This document shows positions 42,838-51,659 of a DNA stretch of 64,000 bases, piece after piece (the stretch's first letter is position 1; each line of letters opens with the position of its first letter). Source of the DNA: Candidatus Peregrinibacteria bacterium (GTDB lineage: Bacteria > Patescibacteriota > Gracilibacteria > UBA1369 > 2-02-FULL-48-14); NCBI GenBank assembly GCA_018658105.1, contig JABHVW010000001.1, positions 62,001-126,000 on the forward strand. The letters are read 5' to 3'. The translations under genes and the position numbers were made by a program. Below the pieces are notes generated by a model. The model had not been told where the DNA came from. It worked only from the letters and a program-made list of their open reading frames with translations, and did not search any database.

Positions 42838-44346
42838 TTAAGCAAGGTATTGCCATTGATTCATTCCTGCATTTTCCACATCTGCTTCGAATAGGTCAGC
42901 CATTTCGTCGTTGTAGTTGTCAGCGATGAAGTTTGCAACTTGGCTTAGGTCATCAGCTGAGTTTGCGTTACGAGCACCTTCGAATGCTGCAGCCCATTTA
43001 CGTTTTAGAGTATCTGGATTGAAGTTCATTCCAGTTTTAAGAGTGTTATCCTCATTAAAGGGCGTTAAGAGAGGTGCATCAAGTTCAAGATCGTCATCTG
43101 CACTAGGACCAAAATTTGATTCAGTCATGTTGTTTGGAGTTTCAGGCTCTTCGAACTCTAATTCTGGTACTTCTTCTTGAGTGTCAGCACCAGGTGCTGT
43201 TTGATTTTGTAGGCTTTCAGCAGTCATAATAAGAGCGTCAGAGATTGCTCCGTCACAGAAACTAGCTGCAGCAACACCCTTAGCGTAGGCTCGATCGCCT
43301 TCTGGCACGTGAGCATTGATAGCTGCATTCAGGTTTAGGCCTGGATTAGCTTCGTTTGCAGTATAGATCGCTTGAGACTGTTCTGGTGTAATCACACCCC
43401 AGTTTGCTAGTTTCCCAGCTGCAAATCCTACATGATCCCCCGCTTGCACAGGAGCTGGCATACCTTCTGCAATACAACCGAGTGTATCTAGGTTTGGATC
43501 ATCTCCGAATACTCCTACTAGGAAAGTTTTCATCTCGCTTGCATCGCCATCGAAAACATCGATTAATTTGTCGTGCTCTGGTGTTTGAGGTGCTTCTGGA
43601 GCTGGTTCAGCTTGTGCCTCTTGTTGTGGTGCTTTTTCTACCTCATGTATCATCGCAAGTAATGCATTGTTTTTATTTGAAGTAACGTTTGCTTGTAATT
43701 CCATGCGATCTTGCTCAAGTGCTGATTGTCTGTCTGCCTTGTGTAGGCCTGCTAGACCAGGCAAAATAGATAGGAATGCTGCTGCTGAAACAAGAGCGCT
43801 GTTTCTACGCATGAATTGCATGATTTGGAAATTCTTTGGTAAAAGTGAATCGATTCCGTCAGATATTGATCTTAGCCTTTTTGCAGCCCATCCGAATAGA
43901 GTTGGCTTATTTCTTTCTATAGCTAGCCTCTCTAATGCTTGATCAATTTGCTCTTCTCGTTGCTCTTCTTGAAATCTTGCTTCAGCTTCTATTTTCATAG
44001 GGTATTCAGTTTCGCGCTGACTAACTTCTTCAACTGGTTCTGGTACTAATTTTAGAGTTGGTGAGGCAAGAGTTGAACGACTAGGCATAACAAGAGGCAA
44101 GTGAGATTCATCACCTGAACTAATGTGGTCTGGATCAGATTGAGTTTCACCTCTCAAAATAGCACCTAATGCGGTTTCTACTGGTTGTCGTGATAAAGCT
44201 GCATTTCGTGAACTCTTAACGATTTTATCTATTAAATATTCTGTAGAAATTTCTCTACTTCTTTCACTTCCTTGTACTGAACCTACTTCTAATGCGTGAG
44301 TAGTTTGGGGCTGAAGTCTTCTGACTTTCATTGCTTGAGTTTTCAT
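42838..44346 (-). CDS. Single-pass membrane protein of unknown function
   Basis: 502 residues. A charged, low-complexity N-terminal part (about 1-180, with RGETQSDPDHI and polar linkers) is followed by a membrane helix (ALVSAAAFLSILPGLAGL) near residue 200. A C-terminal half of about 280 residues has an acidic linker (EEVPELEFEEPETP) and ends with helices. No enzyme motif is seen. A consensus promoter (44369-44397) precedes a 22-nt leader and the ATG at 44346; a TTG at 44397 would lie in its -35. Secretion, division or envelope roles are possible, but none is shown. Confidence 0.65.
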   Translation of the reverse strand: MKTQAMKVRRLQPQTTHALEVGSVQGSERSREISTEYLIDKIVKSSRNAALSRQPVETALGAILRGETQSDPDHISSGDESHLPLVMPSRSTLASPTLKLVPEPVEEVSQRETEYPMKIEAEARFQEEQREEQIDQALERLAIERNKPTLFGWAAKRLRSISDGIDSLLPKNFQIMQFMRRNSALVSAAAFLSILPGLAGLHKADRQSALEQDRMELQANVTSNKNNALLAMIHEVEKAPQQEAQAEPAPEAPQTPEHDKLIDVFDGDASEMKTFLVGVFGDDPNLDTLGCIAEGMPAPVQAGDHVGFAAGKLANWGVITPEQSQAIYTANEANPGLNLNAAINAHVPEGDRAYAKGVAAASFCDGAISDALIMTAESLQNQTAPGADTQEEVPELEFEEPETPNNMTESNFGPSADDDLELDAPLLTPFNEDNTLKTGMNFNPDTLKRKWAAAFEGARNANSADDLSQVANFIADNYNDEMADLFEADVENAGMNQWQYLA

Positions 44347-44368
44347 AGTATTTAATTTAAGGATATGA

Positions 44369-44397
44369 ACTATACTACTTTTCTTTATCTTTGTCAA
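44369..44397 (-). promoter_or_regulatory. Promoter of the 44346 gene
   Basis: Minus strand: TTGACA (44392-44397), N17, TATAGT (44369-44374), consensus-like. Leader of about 16-22 nt. Confidence 0.75.
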
Positions 44398-44494
44398 GTG
44401 TATGTTCTTACACCTCTAATAACAGCTTATGTCAAGAAATGTTACGTTTTTCTTGAACTTGCCTTAAATGCAAAGTGCGTGTAGTTGATATAGT

Positions 44495-45865
44495 ATGAAA
44501 CCAAAGAAAAATACTGAAGTGGAGCTGAGAATTGACCGTTTGGTTTATGGTGGCAAGGGTATTGGGCAGGTAGATGGGTTTAAGATTTTTGTGGCGGGGG
44601 TTGCTCCTGGCGACCTAGTGAAAGTGCGGATATTTAAGGTTAAAAGTAAATATGCTGAGGGTCTTTTGCTCGAGGTTTTAGAGCCGTCTGAGGGTCGTGT
44701 GCAGCCGAAATGTGCTCATTTTGACACATGTGGAGGCTGTAAATGGCAGTTTTTGCCTTATGAGAAGCAATTAGAGGTTAAAGAGCAGCAGGTGCGAGAT
44801 TCTATAGAGCGCTTGGCTGATATGCCTGGAGAGCTTGTACAGCCGATTATTGGCTGCAGTGAGCCTTGGTATTACAGGAATAAAATGGAGCTTTCTTTTG
44901 GACCTGGGCCGCGCGAGGATGCCGAGCGCGTGATGATTGGTTTTTATCCGCCTGGTTTTCATTACGAAGTATTTGATCTGAAAGAGTGTCATTTAGAGAA
45001 TGAATGGATGGCTGATTTGGTGGGTGCCGTGAGGGATTTTGCGAATAAGCTTGGGCTGAAGGTTTATCATTCTGCAAGTCATGAGGGGCTTTTGCGCAAT
45101 CTGATAATTCGTGAAGGTAAAAATACGGGTGAAGTAATGGTTATTTTGGTCACCTCCACTGAGACTTTTGATCATTTGGAGGAATTTAAGGCTCTTTTTG
45201 AGGCTTTTCCACAGGTTAGCTCGCTGTATTGGAGCACGGTTTATCAGGTTAAAGGGCAGCCGACTTATCGTGAAGACAAGCTTTTGAGTGGTAAAGAGAC
45301 CTTAACCGAGGAATTGAAGTGTGGTGAGCAAGTTTTGAGCTTCGATATACTTCCACAGGCCTTTTTTCAGACGAATACTGCTCAAGCTGAGGTTTTGTAC
45401 TCAAAAGTGCTTGAATTAGCTGATTTAACAGGTGAAGAAACAGTTATGGATCTTTATTGCGGTACAGGTACAATTGGCCTGTTTTGTGCTCATAAAGCGG
45501 GTAAAGTGATAGGAATTGAGGTGAATGAGGCTGCAGTGGATAGTGCGAGGCAAAATGCGATAAAAAATGGCATAAAAAATGCTGTTTTCTACCTGGGAGC
45601 TGTAGATAAACGCCTTTCTACAATGGAAGAAAGCCCTGATGTACTCATTGTTGACCCGCCTAGAGCTGGTTTGGGTGAGAAGGTCGTGGAGCAATGCGCT
45701 GCATTTGAGCCTAATCGAATCGTTTATGTGTCTTGTAATCCAACCAGTATGGCACGTGATCTGACATATTTTAAGAATCTTGGTTATAAGACAGCACATG
45801 TGACTCCTGTGGATATGTTCCCGCAGACGCATCACATTGAAAGTATTTGTTTACTGGAGCGCTAA
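44495..45865 (+). CDS. rlmD: 23S rRNA (uracil-5-)-methyltransferase, RlmD/RumA family
   Basis: 456 residues. TRAM domain (about 1-65), then a four-Cys iron-sulfur site (HFDTCGGCKWQFL plus upstream Cys), and a class I methyltransferase: LYCGTGTIGLFCAHKAG, IVDPPRAGLG and IVYVSCNPTSMARDL with the catalytic Cys. The end TPVDMFPQTHHIESICLLER is typical. The enzyme methylates U747 or U1939 of 23S rRNA or U54 of tRNA; the exact target cannot be told (RlmC, RlmD and TrmA-like share these motifs). Its last 19 codons contain the promoter of the M23 gene. Confidence 0.85.
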   Translation: MKPKKNTEVELRIDRLVYGGKGIGQVDGFKIFVAGVAPGDLVKVRIFKVKSKYAEGLLLEVLEPSEGRVQPKCAHFDTCGGCKWQFLPYEKQLEVKEQQVRDSIERLADMPGELVQPIIGCSEPWYYRNKMELSFGPGPREDAERVMIGFYPPGFHYEVFDLKECHLENEWMADLVGAVRDFANKLGLKVYHSASHEGLLRNLIIREGKNTGEVMVILVTSTETFDHLEEFKALFEAFPQVSSLYWSTVYQVKGQPTYREDKLLSGKETLTEELKCGEQVLSFDILPQAFFQTNTAQAEVLYSKVLELADLTGEETVMDLYCGTGTIGLFCAHKAGKVIGIEVNEAAVDSARQNAIKNGIKNAVFYLGAVDKRLSTMEESPDVLIVDPPRAGLGEKVVEQCAAFEPNRIVYVSCNPTSMARDLTYFKNLGYKTAHVTPVDMFPQTHHIESICLLER

Positions 45866-45875
45866 ATGGCATAAT
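45847..45875 (+). promoter_or_regulatory. Leaderless-type promoter of the 45882 M23 gene
   Basis: TTGTTT (45847-45852), N17, CATAAT (45870-45875) with extended TGG, 6 nt, ATG at 45882. The -35 lies in the upstream coding end. Confidence 0.7.
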
Positions 45876-45881
45876 AAAGCC

Positions 45882-46472
45882 ATGATTTACTTCGGTTACC
45901 CTGTTATCAACCCTTTTCGCAGCCATACACCGGCTGGTTTTTATGATCCTATAAAAGGGCATACCGGAATTGATGTTGCTACGCCGATGAATACTGGTAT
46001 TTCGCTTGCGATTCAAACGACTGTGGTTTCGGTGAAAACTCAGCCTCAGATGGGTTTGAGCCTGTATTTACGTGATGCAGATGGGAATATTTTGGTTTTT
46101 TCACATTTAAATAGTATTTCAGTAGTGGTTGGAGCTGCGGTTCCGCCAAATACGGTTTTTGCGATGACTGGGAATAGTGGATCTGCAACGACTGGGCCGC
46201 ACCTGCATTTTGAGATAATTGCCCCTGCTCCTGCGCCTGGCTTTGAGATGATGAGCAGAACTCTTGGAGAATTTAGTGGTTTCAATATAAATCCTGCGAC
46301 TTATATGGATAATTTGCCTCAGCACTGGTCTGATGAGGCTATGTCTTGGATGCTGCAACACGGGATAATTAGCGACAGCAAAGATCCGAATGCAATGGTC
46401 ACATGGGGTGAATTCGCGGTTTCGTCTAAGCGTTTGGCTGAGAAGGTGTTGGACTGGAGCCGGAATTCTTAA
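45882..46472 (+). CDS. M23 (LytM-type) metallopeptidase without signal peptide
   Basis: 196 residues. Zinc ligands H27 and D31 (GHTGIDVATP) and the H107-x-H109 pair (GPHLHFEI) are all present, with VFSHLNS carrying the third His. The C-terminal 60 residues (PQHWSDEAMSWMLQHGII) resemble a single degenerate SLH or peptidoglycan-binding repeat. No signal peptide or membrane helix is visible from the ATG at 45882, so export is unexplained. The gene overlaps the CCA-adding enzyme gene tail-to-tail by 47 bp. Confidence 0.85.
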   Translation: MIYFGYPVINPFRSHTPAGFYDPIKGHTGIDVATPMNTGISLAIQTTVVSVKTQPQMGLSLYLRDADGNILVFSHLNSISVVVGAAVPPNTVFAMTGNSGSATTGPHLHFEIIAPAPAPGFEMMSRTLGEFSGFNINPATYMDNLPQHWSDEAMSWMLQHGIISDSKDPNAMVTWGEFAVSSKRLAEKVLDWSRNS

Positions 46473-47760
46473 GCCAAGAAAGTGCTTCTTCGCGGGTGTT
46501 GAGCTCGTGGCCGAGCTGTTTTTCCATAGCTTCGTCTAATATGTCGCCGATTTCTGGGCCGGGTTTGAGCTTGAGTATGTCCATTACATCCTTACCTGTT
46601 ATGAATGGTTCTGGGCGTTGTTCAAAATTCTCTAGGCAGTCTTCGTAGGCAGCTTTAACCTTGTTGTAAAGGCTGAGGTCAGCTGGTGTTGTGCCGGCGG
46701 CATCTGCAAAAAATAGGTACATGAGGATTGGGAAATTTGGATTTAGAAACCAATGTCTTTGGCGGCCGAGGGGCATTTCGAGAAGTTGCACCATCATAAA
46801 ATGGTGACGAATCACCCAGCTAACCAGTTCCCTATCTTTACGGGAAAATCGAAGACGTCTCATAATTCTTGTGGCAATATCTGCAGAAACCTCTGCATGG
46901 TGATCGAAACGGATTCTTTCTTTGATTTCGAAGGTTTGGGGCTTGCCGATATCGTGCAGTAAAACTGCCCAACGGGCTAAAAGTGGGGCTTCTTCAGGTA
47001 GAGATTCAATTGAGTCCATAAGATGGGTCCAAACATCGCCTTCATGGTGGTATTCTGCAGGTTGAGCTATGCCTTTGCAGGCTTCGAGTTCAGGTAAAAC
47101 ATGTGGGAGCACGCCGGTGTCTTGCATATCTTCAAAGGCGATTGGAGCGAGTTCGCTCATTATAATTTTATTGAGCTCATCGCGCACCCTTTCCCAACTG
47201 ACTTTGTCTGCCAGATGAGCGTGTTTTTTAATGGCTGCATATGTATCTGGGTGGTAGCCGAATTGCAGAGTGTTTTTGAAGCGGACCGCACGAATTATTC
47301 TTAAATGATCTTCTAAAATGCGTTCGCGTGGGTCTCCAATGAAGCGAATGAGTTTGTTTTTTATGTCGTCACGGCCGCCAACAAAATCGTGGGTTTCCTC
47401 TGTAATTGGGTCGTAAAAGAGGCCGTTTATTGTGAAATCGCGTCGAAGTGCGTCCTCTTCGGCATGTGTGAAAAGCACTGCATCTGGGCGGCGGCCATCG
47501 CTATAGCCTGAGTCGCTGCGAAATGTTGCGATCTCGAATTCATGACCGTTTTCGTGCACAAGAATTACGCCAAAATCCTTGCCAATGTCGTAAGTATCTT
47601 CGAAGAGATCTTCAATCTCATCTGGGCGTGCGCTTGTGGCGATATCTACATCTTTTGGATCTTTATCCATAATCATATCGCGAACGCTGCCACCTGCAAA
47701 ATAGGCCTTGTGGCCTTTATCTTGAAGAGTTTTGACTATTTGTTTGGCGGTTTTTTGCAT
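46426..47760 (-). CDS. cca: CCA tRNA nucleotidyltransferase / poly(A) polymerase family, with HD domain
   Basis: 444 residues. The nucleotidyltransferase head (AYFAGGSVRDMIMDKDP and DVDIATSARPDEI) carries the metal aspartates, followed by the RRDFTINGLFYDP motif, then an HD phosphohydrolase domain with VLLHDIGKPQTFEIKERI and H-D pairs. It adds or repairs the 3' CCA of tRNA; a poly(A) polymerase is the alternative. The tRNA-Gly gene at 20491 encodes its CCA, so the role may be repair. The -10 TATCAT (extended TGC) ends 7 nt before the ATG. Confidence 0.93.
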   Translation of the reverse strand: MQKTAKQIVKTLQDKGHKAYFAGGSVRDMIMDKDPKDVDIATSARPDEIEDLFEDTYDIGKDFGVILVHENGHEFEIATFRSDSGYSDGRRPDAVLFTHAEEDALRRDFTINGLFYDPITEETHDFVGGRDDIKNKLIRFIGDPRERILEDHLRIIRAVRFKNTLQFGYHPDTYAAIKKHAHLADKVSWERVRDELNKIIMSELAPIAFEDMQDTGVLPHVLPELEACKGIAQPAEYHHEGDVWTHLMDSIESLPEEAPLLARWAVLLHDIGKPQTFEIKERIRFDHHAEVSADIATRIMRRLRFSRKDRELVSWVIRHHFMMVQLLEMPLGRQRHWFLNPNFPILMYLFFADAAGTTPADLSLYNKVKAAYEDCLENFEQRPEPFITGKDVMDILKLKPGPEIGDILDEAMEKQLGHELNTREEALSWLKNSGSSPTPSQPNA

Positions 47761-47811
47761 CTACATCATGATAGCAGATTTTATTGAAATTCAGCCAAAT
47801 AACAGGACTTG

Positions 47812-47851
47812 ACAGGAAATCTTCCTGTTGATAGTTTCGTGAACCTATAAT
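47812..47851 (+). promoter_or_regulatory. Palindromic operator and -10 of the 47860 gene
   Basis: ACAGGAA-ATC-TTCCTGT (47812-47828) is a perfect 7-bp palindrome with a 3-nt spacer. A TATAAT (47846-47851) follows, 8 nt before the ATG. The -35 position falls on the right arm, so a repressor bound here would block RNA polymerase. Confidence 0.6.
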
Positions 47852-47859
47852 AGGAATGC

Positions 47860-49269
47860 ATGAAGAGCTATACATTTTTCAGATATGAGGATGGCGAATT
47901 CAATGTTGATGAACCAATTGTAGGCACAGGATGCCCAGATTTTAATGATCCTGAAGTTCTTTTGGATGAGAGTAAAAAGCCGGGTATTCCTCTGGAACTT
48001 GCGCCAAAGACTTTTGGTGCAGAGAGTACAGAGGGTGAAGCAAGGCTAAGCTTGATCGATTCATTGAAAGCTGGTTTTAGTATACTTCTTCGGGCAGTGA
48101 CTTGTAATGAAGTATATTCACATTTTTCGGAGGCTGATGAACGAAAAGGGAACAAGCTTACTACTAATGAACTAGCCAATAAATCTCTAAGCAGTATGGC
48201 AGGTGATTCTGTTGGCAGCTTTGCTTGGGAGAAAATCAAAGAGACCTGGAGGGAATTTGTAGATAATCACTTCCCTGATGGTGTTTCTTTTAGATCAACG
48301 CATGTTCACAGGAAAAGTGAGATTGCAATGCTCTTGCCGGAATTAGTGCTTGCCCATTTAGTTTATGATAAGGAGGGAAATAGATTATTGGGCTTGTATG
48401 TAGAAGGTGACGCAAGAATTGAGGAGAATAATTTTGCTCAAGTGCGAAGAGATGCAATCGAGGCGAAAGCTGAGGAAGATTTTGATGCAGCTAGTTTAGG
48501 TTCATGGAGCTTTGAAATGCGGGGAAATAGTCACCCTGAATTGAGGATTGTATTGAAGCCAGATGATGGCCCCTCTCTTGGGGATATCCCAAGTAAACGG
48601 CCTGCATATAAGAAAGCACTAATTCGTAAAGGGAAAGAATGGCTTAATGAGAATGAGAATGAGCGTCGCGAGGCAATCCTTTCTGATATATGGAGGAGAA
48701 TAACTGAAGCTCCTGACGGTGATATTCGCGTAAATTCTGGTGGAACTGTCGCGCTGCGTTTCTTCAAACATGAGGGGAGAATATGGAATGTAAAGTTTGG
48801 CGATCTTAATGTTAAAAATGATTCATGGAATAAGCCTCTCTCTCCTGATCATTATTATGCTAAGACTTGTTGGACGCGATTCATGGCAGAATTAGAATTG
48901 AGAGAAGTGAAAGGTTTAAATACATCAAGCCGATGGGAATATGATGAACGGCCATCTGGGAATGAGAGGTTTTCAAGCCCGGTTGAAGCTGAGCATGATT
49001 GTAGTCATGATAAGAGGATGGTAAGAGCTTGCGTGGATGTTCGTTTAGATGTTTTGAGAAATGGCAATGAATACTTGGATGAAATTATTCACCGCACTAA
49101 TGATGGGCCAATTCGACCTGAAGTTGTCGGTTATGTGCCTAATCAAGACGAACTGTTTGTTGTAGACAGACGCTTTGTTTTTGAAACTGCTGTAATTTCC
49201 CCAAATGGCAAAAAAGTTTATCTTGGCTACAAGACTGGAGGGCCTATAACTGAGATCGAAGTAGAGTAG
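47860..49269 (+). CDS. Hypothetical protein of unknown function (469 residues)
   Basis: Soluble, charged, with no signal peptide, membrane segment or recognised motif. A basic central part (about 215-285, RKGKEWLNENENERREAI) is helical; the C-terminal part is more beta (RMVRACVDVRLDVLRNG..., VFETAVISPNGKKVYLGYKT). The only clue is its tight control region: a perfect palindrome over the -35 (47812-47828). It stands alone between cca (divergent) and tsaD. A DNA- or RNA-related role is a guess. Confidence 0.6.
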   Translation: MKSYTFFRYEDGEFNVDEPIVGTGCPDFNDPEVLLDESKKPGIPLELAPKTFGAESTEGEARLSLIDSLKAGFSILLRAVTCNEVYSHFSEADERKGNKLTTNELANKSLSSMAGDSVGSFAWEKIKETWREFVDNHFPDGVSFRSTHVHRKSEIAMLLPELVLAHLVYDKEGNRLLGLYVEGDARIEENNFAQVRRDAIEAKAEEDFDAASLGSWSFEMRGNSHPELRIVLKPDDGPSLGDIPSKRPAYKKALIRKGKEWLNENENERREAILSDIWRRITEAPDGDIRVNSGGTVALRFFKHEGRIWNVKFGDLNVKNDSWNKPLSPDHYYAKTCWTRFMAELELREVKGLNTSSRWEYDERPSGNERFSSPVEAEHDCSHDKRMVRACVDVRLDVLRNGNEYLDEIIHRTNDGPIRPEVVGYVPNQDELFVVDRRFVFETAVISPNGKKVYLGYKTGGPITEIEVE

Positions 49270-49297
49270 ATTGGGCGTTTCCTGTTAGAATCCTGTT

Positions 49298-50236
49298 ATG
49301 AAAATTTTAGCTATAGAATCGTCTTGTGATGAAACTGCTGCATCCGTTGTAGAGGATGGGAAGCGCGTGATTTCGAATGTGATTTCTTCTCAGATAAGTG
49401 AGCATAAGAAAACTGGTGGAGTTGTGCCGGAGGTGGCGGCGCGGGAGCATATGAAGTTTATTGTTCCGGTGGTGAAAAAGGCCATGGAAGGTCTTTCGTG
49501 GGATGAGATTGATGCGATTGCGGTGACGAAAACTCCTGGCTTGGTTGGTTCTTTAGTGGTTGGCCAAAGTGCTGCATCTGCATTGGCACTTGCGCATGAT
49601 AAACCGCTTATTGAGGTTAATCATATACATGGCCATTTGTATTCGAACTGGCTGGATAGTGAAGATGAGCCTGAGTTTCCTGCCTTGGTTTTGACTGTTT
49701 CTGGTGGGCATAGCGATTTGTTCCTTATGCATGGGCATGGAGATTTTGAACAGCTTGGTGGTACAAAAGATGATGCGGCTGGTGAAGCATTTGATAAAGT
49801 TGCTCGAATGCTTGGAATGGATTATCCGGGTGGGCCAGCTATTGAGAAGGCGGCTTTAAAGGGGAATAAAGAGTTTGTGAAATTTCCACGAGCACAGATG
49901 CAGGGCTATGATTACAGTTTTTCAGGTTTGAAAACTGCTGTTTTGTATTATTTGCGAGATCATGAAGATGAGATGACTGATGGGTTTAAAAATGACGTTG
50001 CGGCTTCTTTTCAGGAGGCGATTTGTGATTCTTTGGTTGGAAAAGCTGTGAAGGCGCTCAAAAATTATGATGTGAAAGAGGTGCATATGGCAGGTGGCTG
50101 TAGCGCGAATGGTAGGTTGCGAGAAATTTTGCAAGATCGGCTACCAGAAGGTGTGAAATTTAGGCATCCAGCGAAGATTTCTTATTGTACAGATAATGCA
50201 GCGATGATTGCCGCCGTTGCCTTTTACTTGCGATAA
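49298..50236 (+). CDS. tsaD: tRNA N6-adenosine threonylcarbamoyltransferase TsaD
   Basis: 312 residues; catalytic partner of TsaB in t6A synthesis. The ASKHA start (MKILAIESSCDETAASVVED), the metal-binding His pair in VNHIHGHLYSNW, the phosphate loop SGGHSDLFLM and the GGCSANGRLRE motif are intact. It is slightly shorter than most (about 335), chiefly at the C-terminus. A -10 TAGAAT with extended TG ends 6 nt before the ATG at 49298, as for other leaderless-type genes here; the -35 is poor. Confidence 0.96.
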   Translation: MKILAIESSCDETAASVVEDGKRVISNVISSQISEHKKTGGVVPEVAAREHMKFIVPVVKKAMEGLSWDEIDAIAVTKTPGLVGSLVVGQSAASALALAHDKPLIEVNHIHGHLYSNWLDSEDEPEFPALVLTVSGGHSDLFLMHGHGDFEQLGGTKDDAAGEAFDKVARMLGMDYPGGPAIEKAALKGNKEFVKFPRAQMQGYDYSFSGLKTAVLYYLRDHEDEMTDGFKNDVAASFQEAICDSLVGKAVKALKNYDVKEVHMAGGCSANGRLREILQDRLPEGVKFRHPAKISYCTDNAAMIAAVAFYLR

Positions 50237-50255
50237 TCTGTTAATTAGGTATAAT
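50228..50255 (+). promoter_or_regulatory. Promoter of hisS
   Basis: TTGCGA (50228-50233), N16, TATAAT (50250-50255). Leader of about 19 nt before the ATG at 50281. The -35 overlaps the tsaD end. Confidence 0.6.
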
Positions 50256-50280
50256 AAATTCAATTAATATTTGAAATTTT

Positions 50281-51639
50281 ATGTCTGACGATACACAAGA
50301 GGAGAAGGTTGCGAAGCCTAAAAAGCTTCAAACACCACCGGGTATTCATGATGTCTTGCCGAAAGATCACGAATATCACACATTCATTAAAAAGGTAGTT
50401 AGGCATAGAGCTAGGCAAGCGGGTTTTCGCCGTATTACAACTCCCCTTTTAGAATACACTCAAGTTTTCGACAGAGGTATTGGTGAAGACACAGATATTG
50501 TTGAGAAGGAAATGTACACTTTCCCAGATAAAGGTGAACGTAGCATGACGCTAAAACCTGAAGGTACTGCTGGTGTTGTTCGAGCTTACATTCAACATGG
50601 AATGAAGACTTGGCCTCAGCCGGTTGAATTGTTTTATATTGAACCGCATTTCAGGTACGACAGACCTCAAAAAGGTCGTTACCGAATGTTTTGGCAATTT
50701 GGATTTGAAATTATCGGTGAGAGCGATCCTGCACTAGATGTGCAATGTATTTTTCTTGGGAAGAAGATTTTTGAAGATCTTGGAATATGGGACAGATTTA
50801 CTCTGCAAATCAATAATATTGGTTCGGCTAAGAGTCGTGAAAAATATAAAGAAGGTTTGGTGAACTATTATGTTGGCAAGGAAAGATCGCTTTGTGAAAG
50901 TTGTGGTAATCGTTTACACAAAAATCCGCTTCGTTTGCTTGATTGCAAAGAAGAAGATTGTAAGATTTTAGCTGAATTGGCTCCGAAATTTGATCAGTTC
51001 AGAAGCAAAGAAGATGAAGAATTTCATGCGAAAGTAAAAGAATTTTTGGATGAGCTTGGTATGGAATATGTTGAGAATGACAGACTAGTTCGTGGCTTAG
51101 ATTACTATGCTCAGACCGTTTGGGAGTATTGGGATAAAAATACTGGCGCGCAAAATGCGGTTGGTGGAGGTGGACGTTATGATGGATTAGTTGAATTAAT
51201 GGGTGGAGGCGAGCCGACTCCGGCAGTTGGATTTGCCTGTGGAATTGATAGAACGATTTTGCATATGAAAGATGCTGGAATTAAAGTTCCGTCTAAAGAC
51301 AATGTACATATTTTTGTGGCTCAACTTGGTGATGCTGCAAAGAAGAAATCGCTGCCTTTAATTGATCAGTTGAGAGATAGAGGTGTGCGAACTGTTGGTG
51401 CGCTTGGAAAAGGAAGCATGAAGGCTCAGCTGCGTTTAGCAGATAAGTTTGCGGTTCCTTATACTTTGATTCTTGGAATTACTGAAGTGCGTGAAGGAAC
51501 GATAATAATTAGAGATATGTCTAAGGGGCAACAAAAACATGTGAAGATGGAAAAAGTTGTGGATGAAGTTGTAAAATTGATTGGCGAGAAGAATTTGGAC
51601 AAGTATACTCCTGGTGAAGTAAGCATTTCTAAGGATTAA
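50281..51639 (+). CDS. hisS: Histidyl-tRNA synthetase
   Basis: 452-residue class II synthetase: PPGIHDVLPKDHEYH, the motif 2 loop RYDRPQKGRYRMFWQFGFE, RGLDYYAQTVWEYWD (HisA motif), GGGGRYDGLVELMGG and the C-terminal anticodon domain ending near RDMSKGQQKHV. The insertion between motifs 2 and 3 has a Cys group (CESCGNRLHKNPLRLLDCKEEDC), a zinc-like feature seen in many bacterial HisRS. Promoter at 50228-50255. The SLH gene starts 20 bp downstream on the same strand. Confidence 0.97.
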   Translation: MSDDTQEEKVAKPKKLQTPPGIHDVLPKDHEYHTFIKKVVRHRARQAGFRRITTPLLEYTQVFDRGIGEDTDIVEKEMYTFPDKGERSMTLKPEGTAGVVRAYIQHGMKTWPQPVELFYIEPHFRYDRPQKGRYRMFWQFGFEIIGESDPALDVQCIFLGKKIFEDLGIWDRFTLQINNIGSAKSREKYKEGLVNYYVGKERSLCESCGNRLHKNPLRLLDCKEEDCKILAELAPKFDQFRSKEDEEFHAKVKEFLDELGMEYVENDRLVRGLDYYAQTVWEYWDKNTGAQNAVGGGGRYDGLVELMGGGEPTPAVGFACGIDRTILHMKDAGIKVPSKDNVHIFVAQLGDAAKKKSLPLIDQLRDRGVRTVGALGKGSMKAQLRLADKFAVPYTLILGITEVREGTIIIRDMSKGQQKHVKMEKVVDEVVKLIGEKNLDKYTPGEVSISKD

Positions 51640-51659
51640 TTTCTTTAACCCACCGCCAC

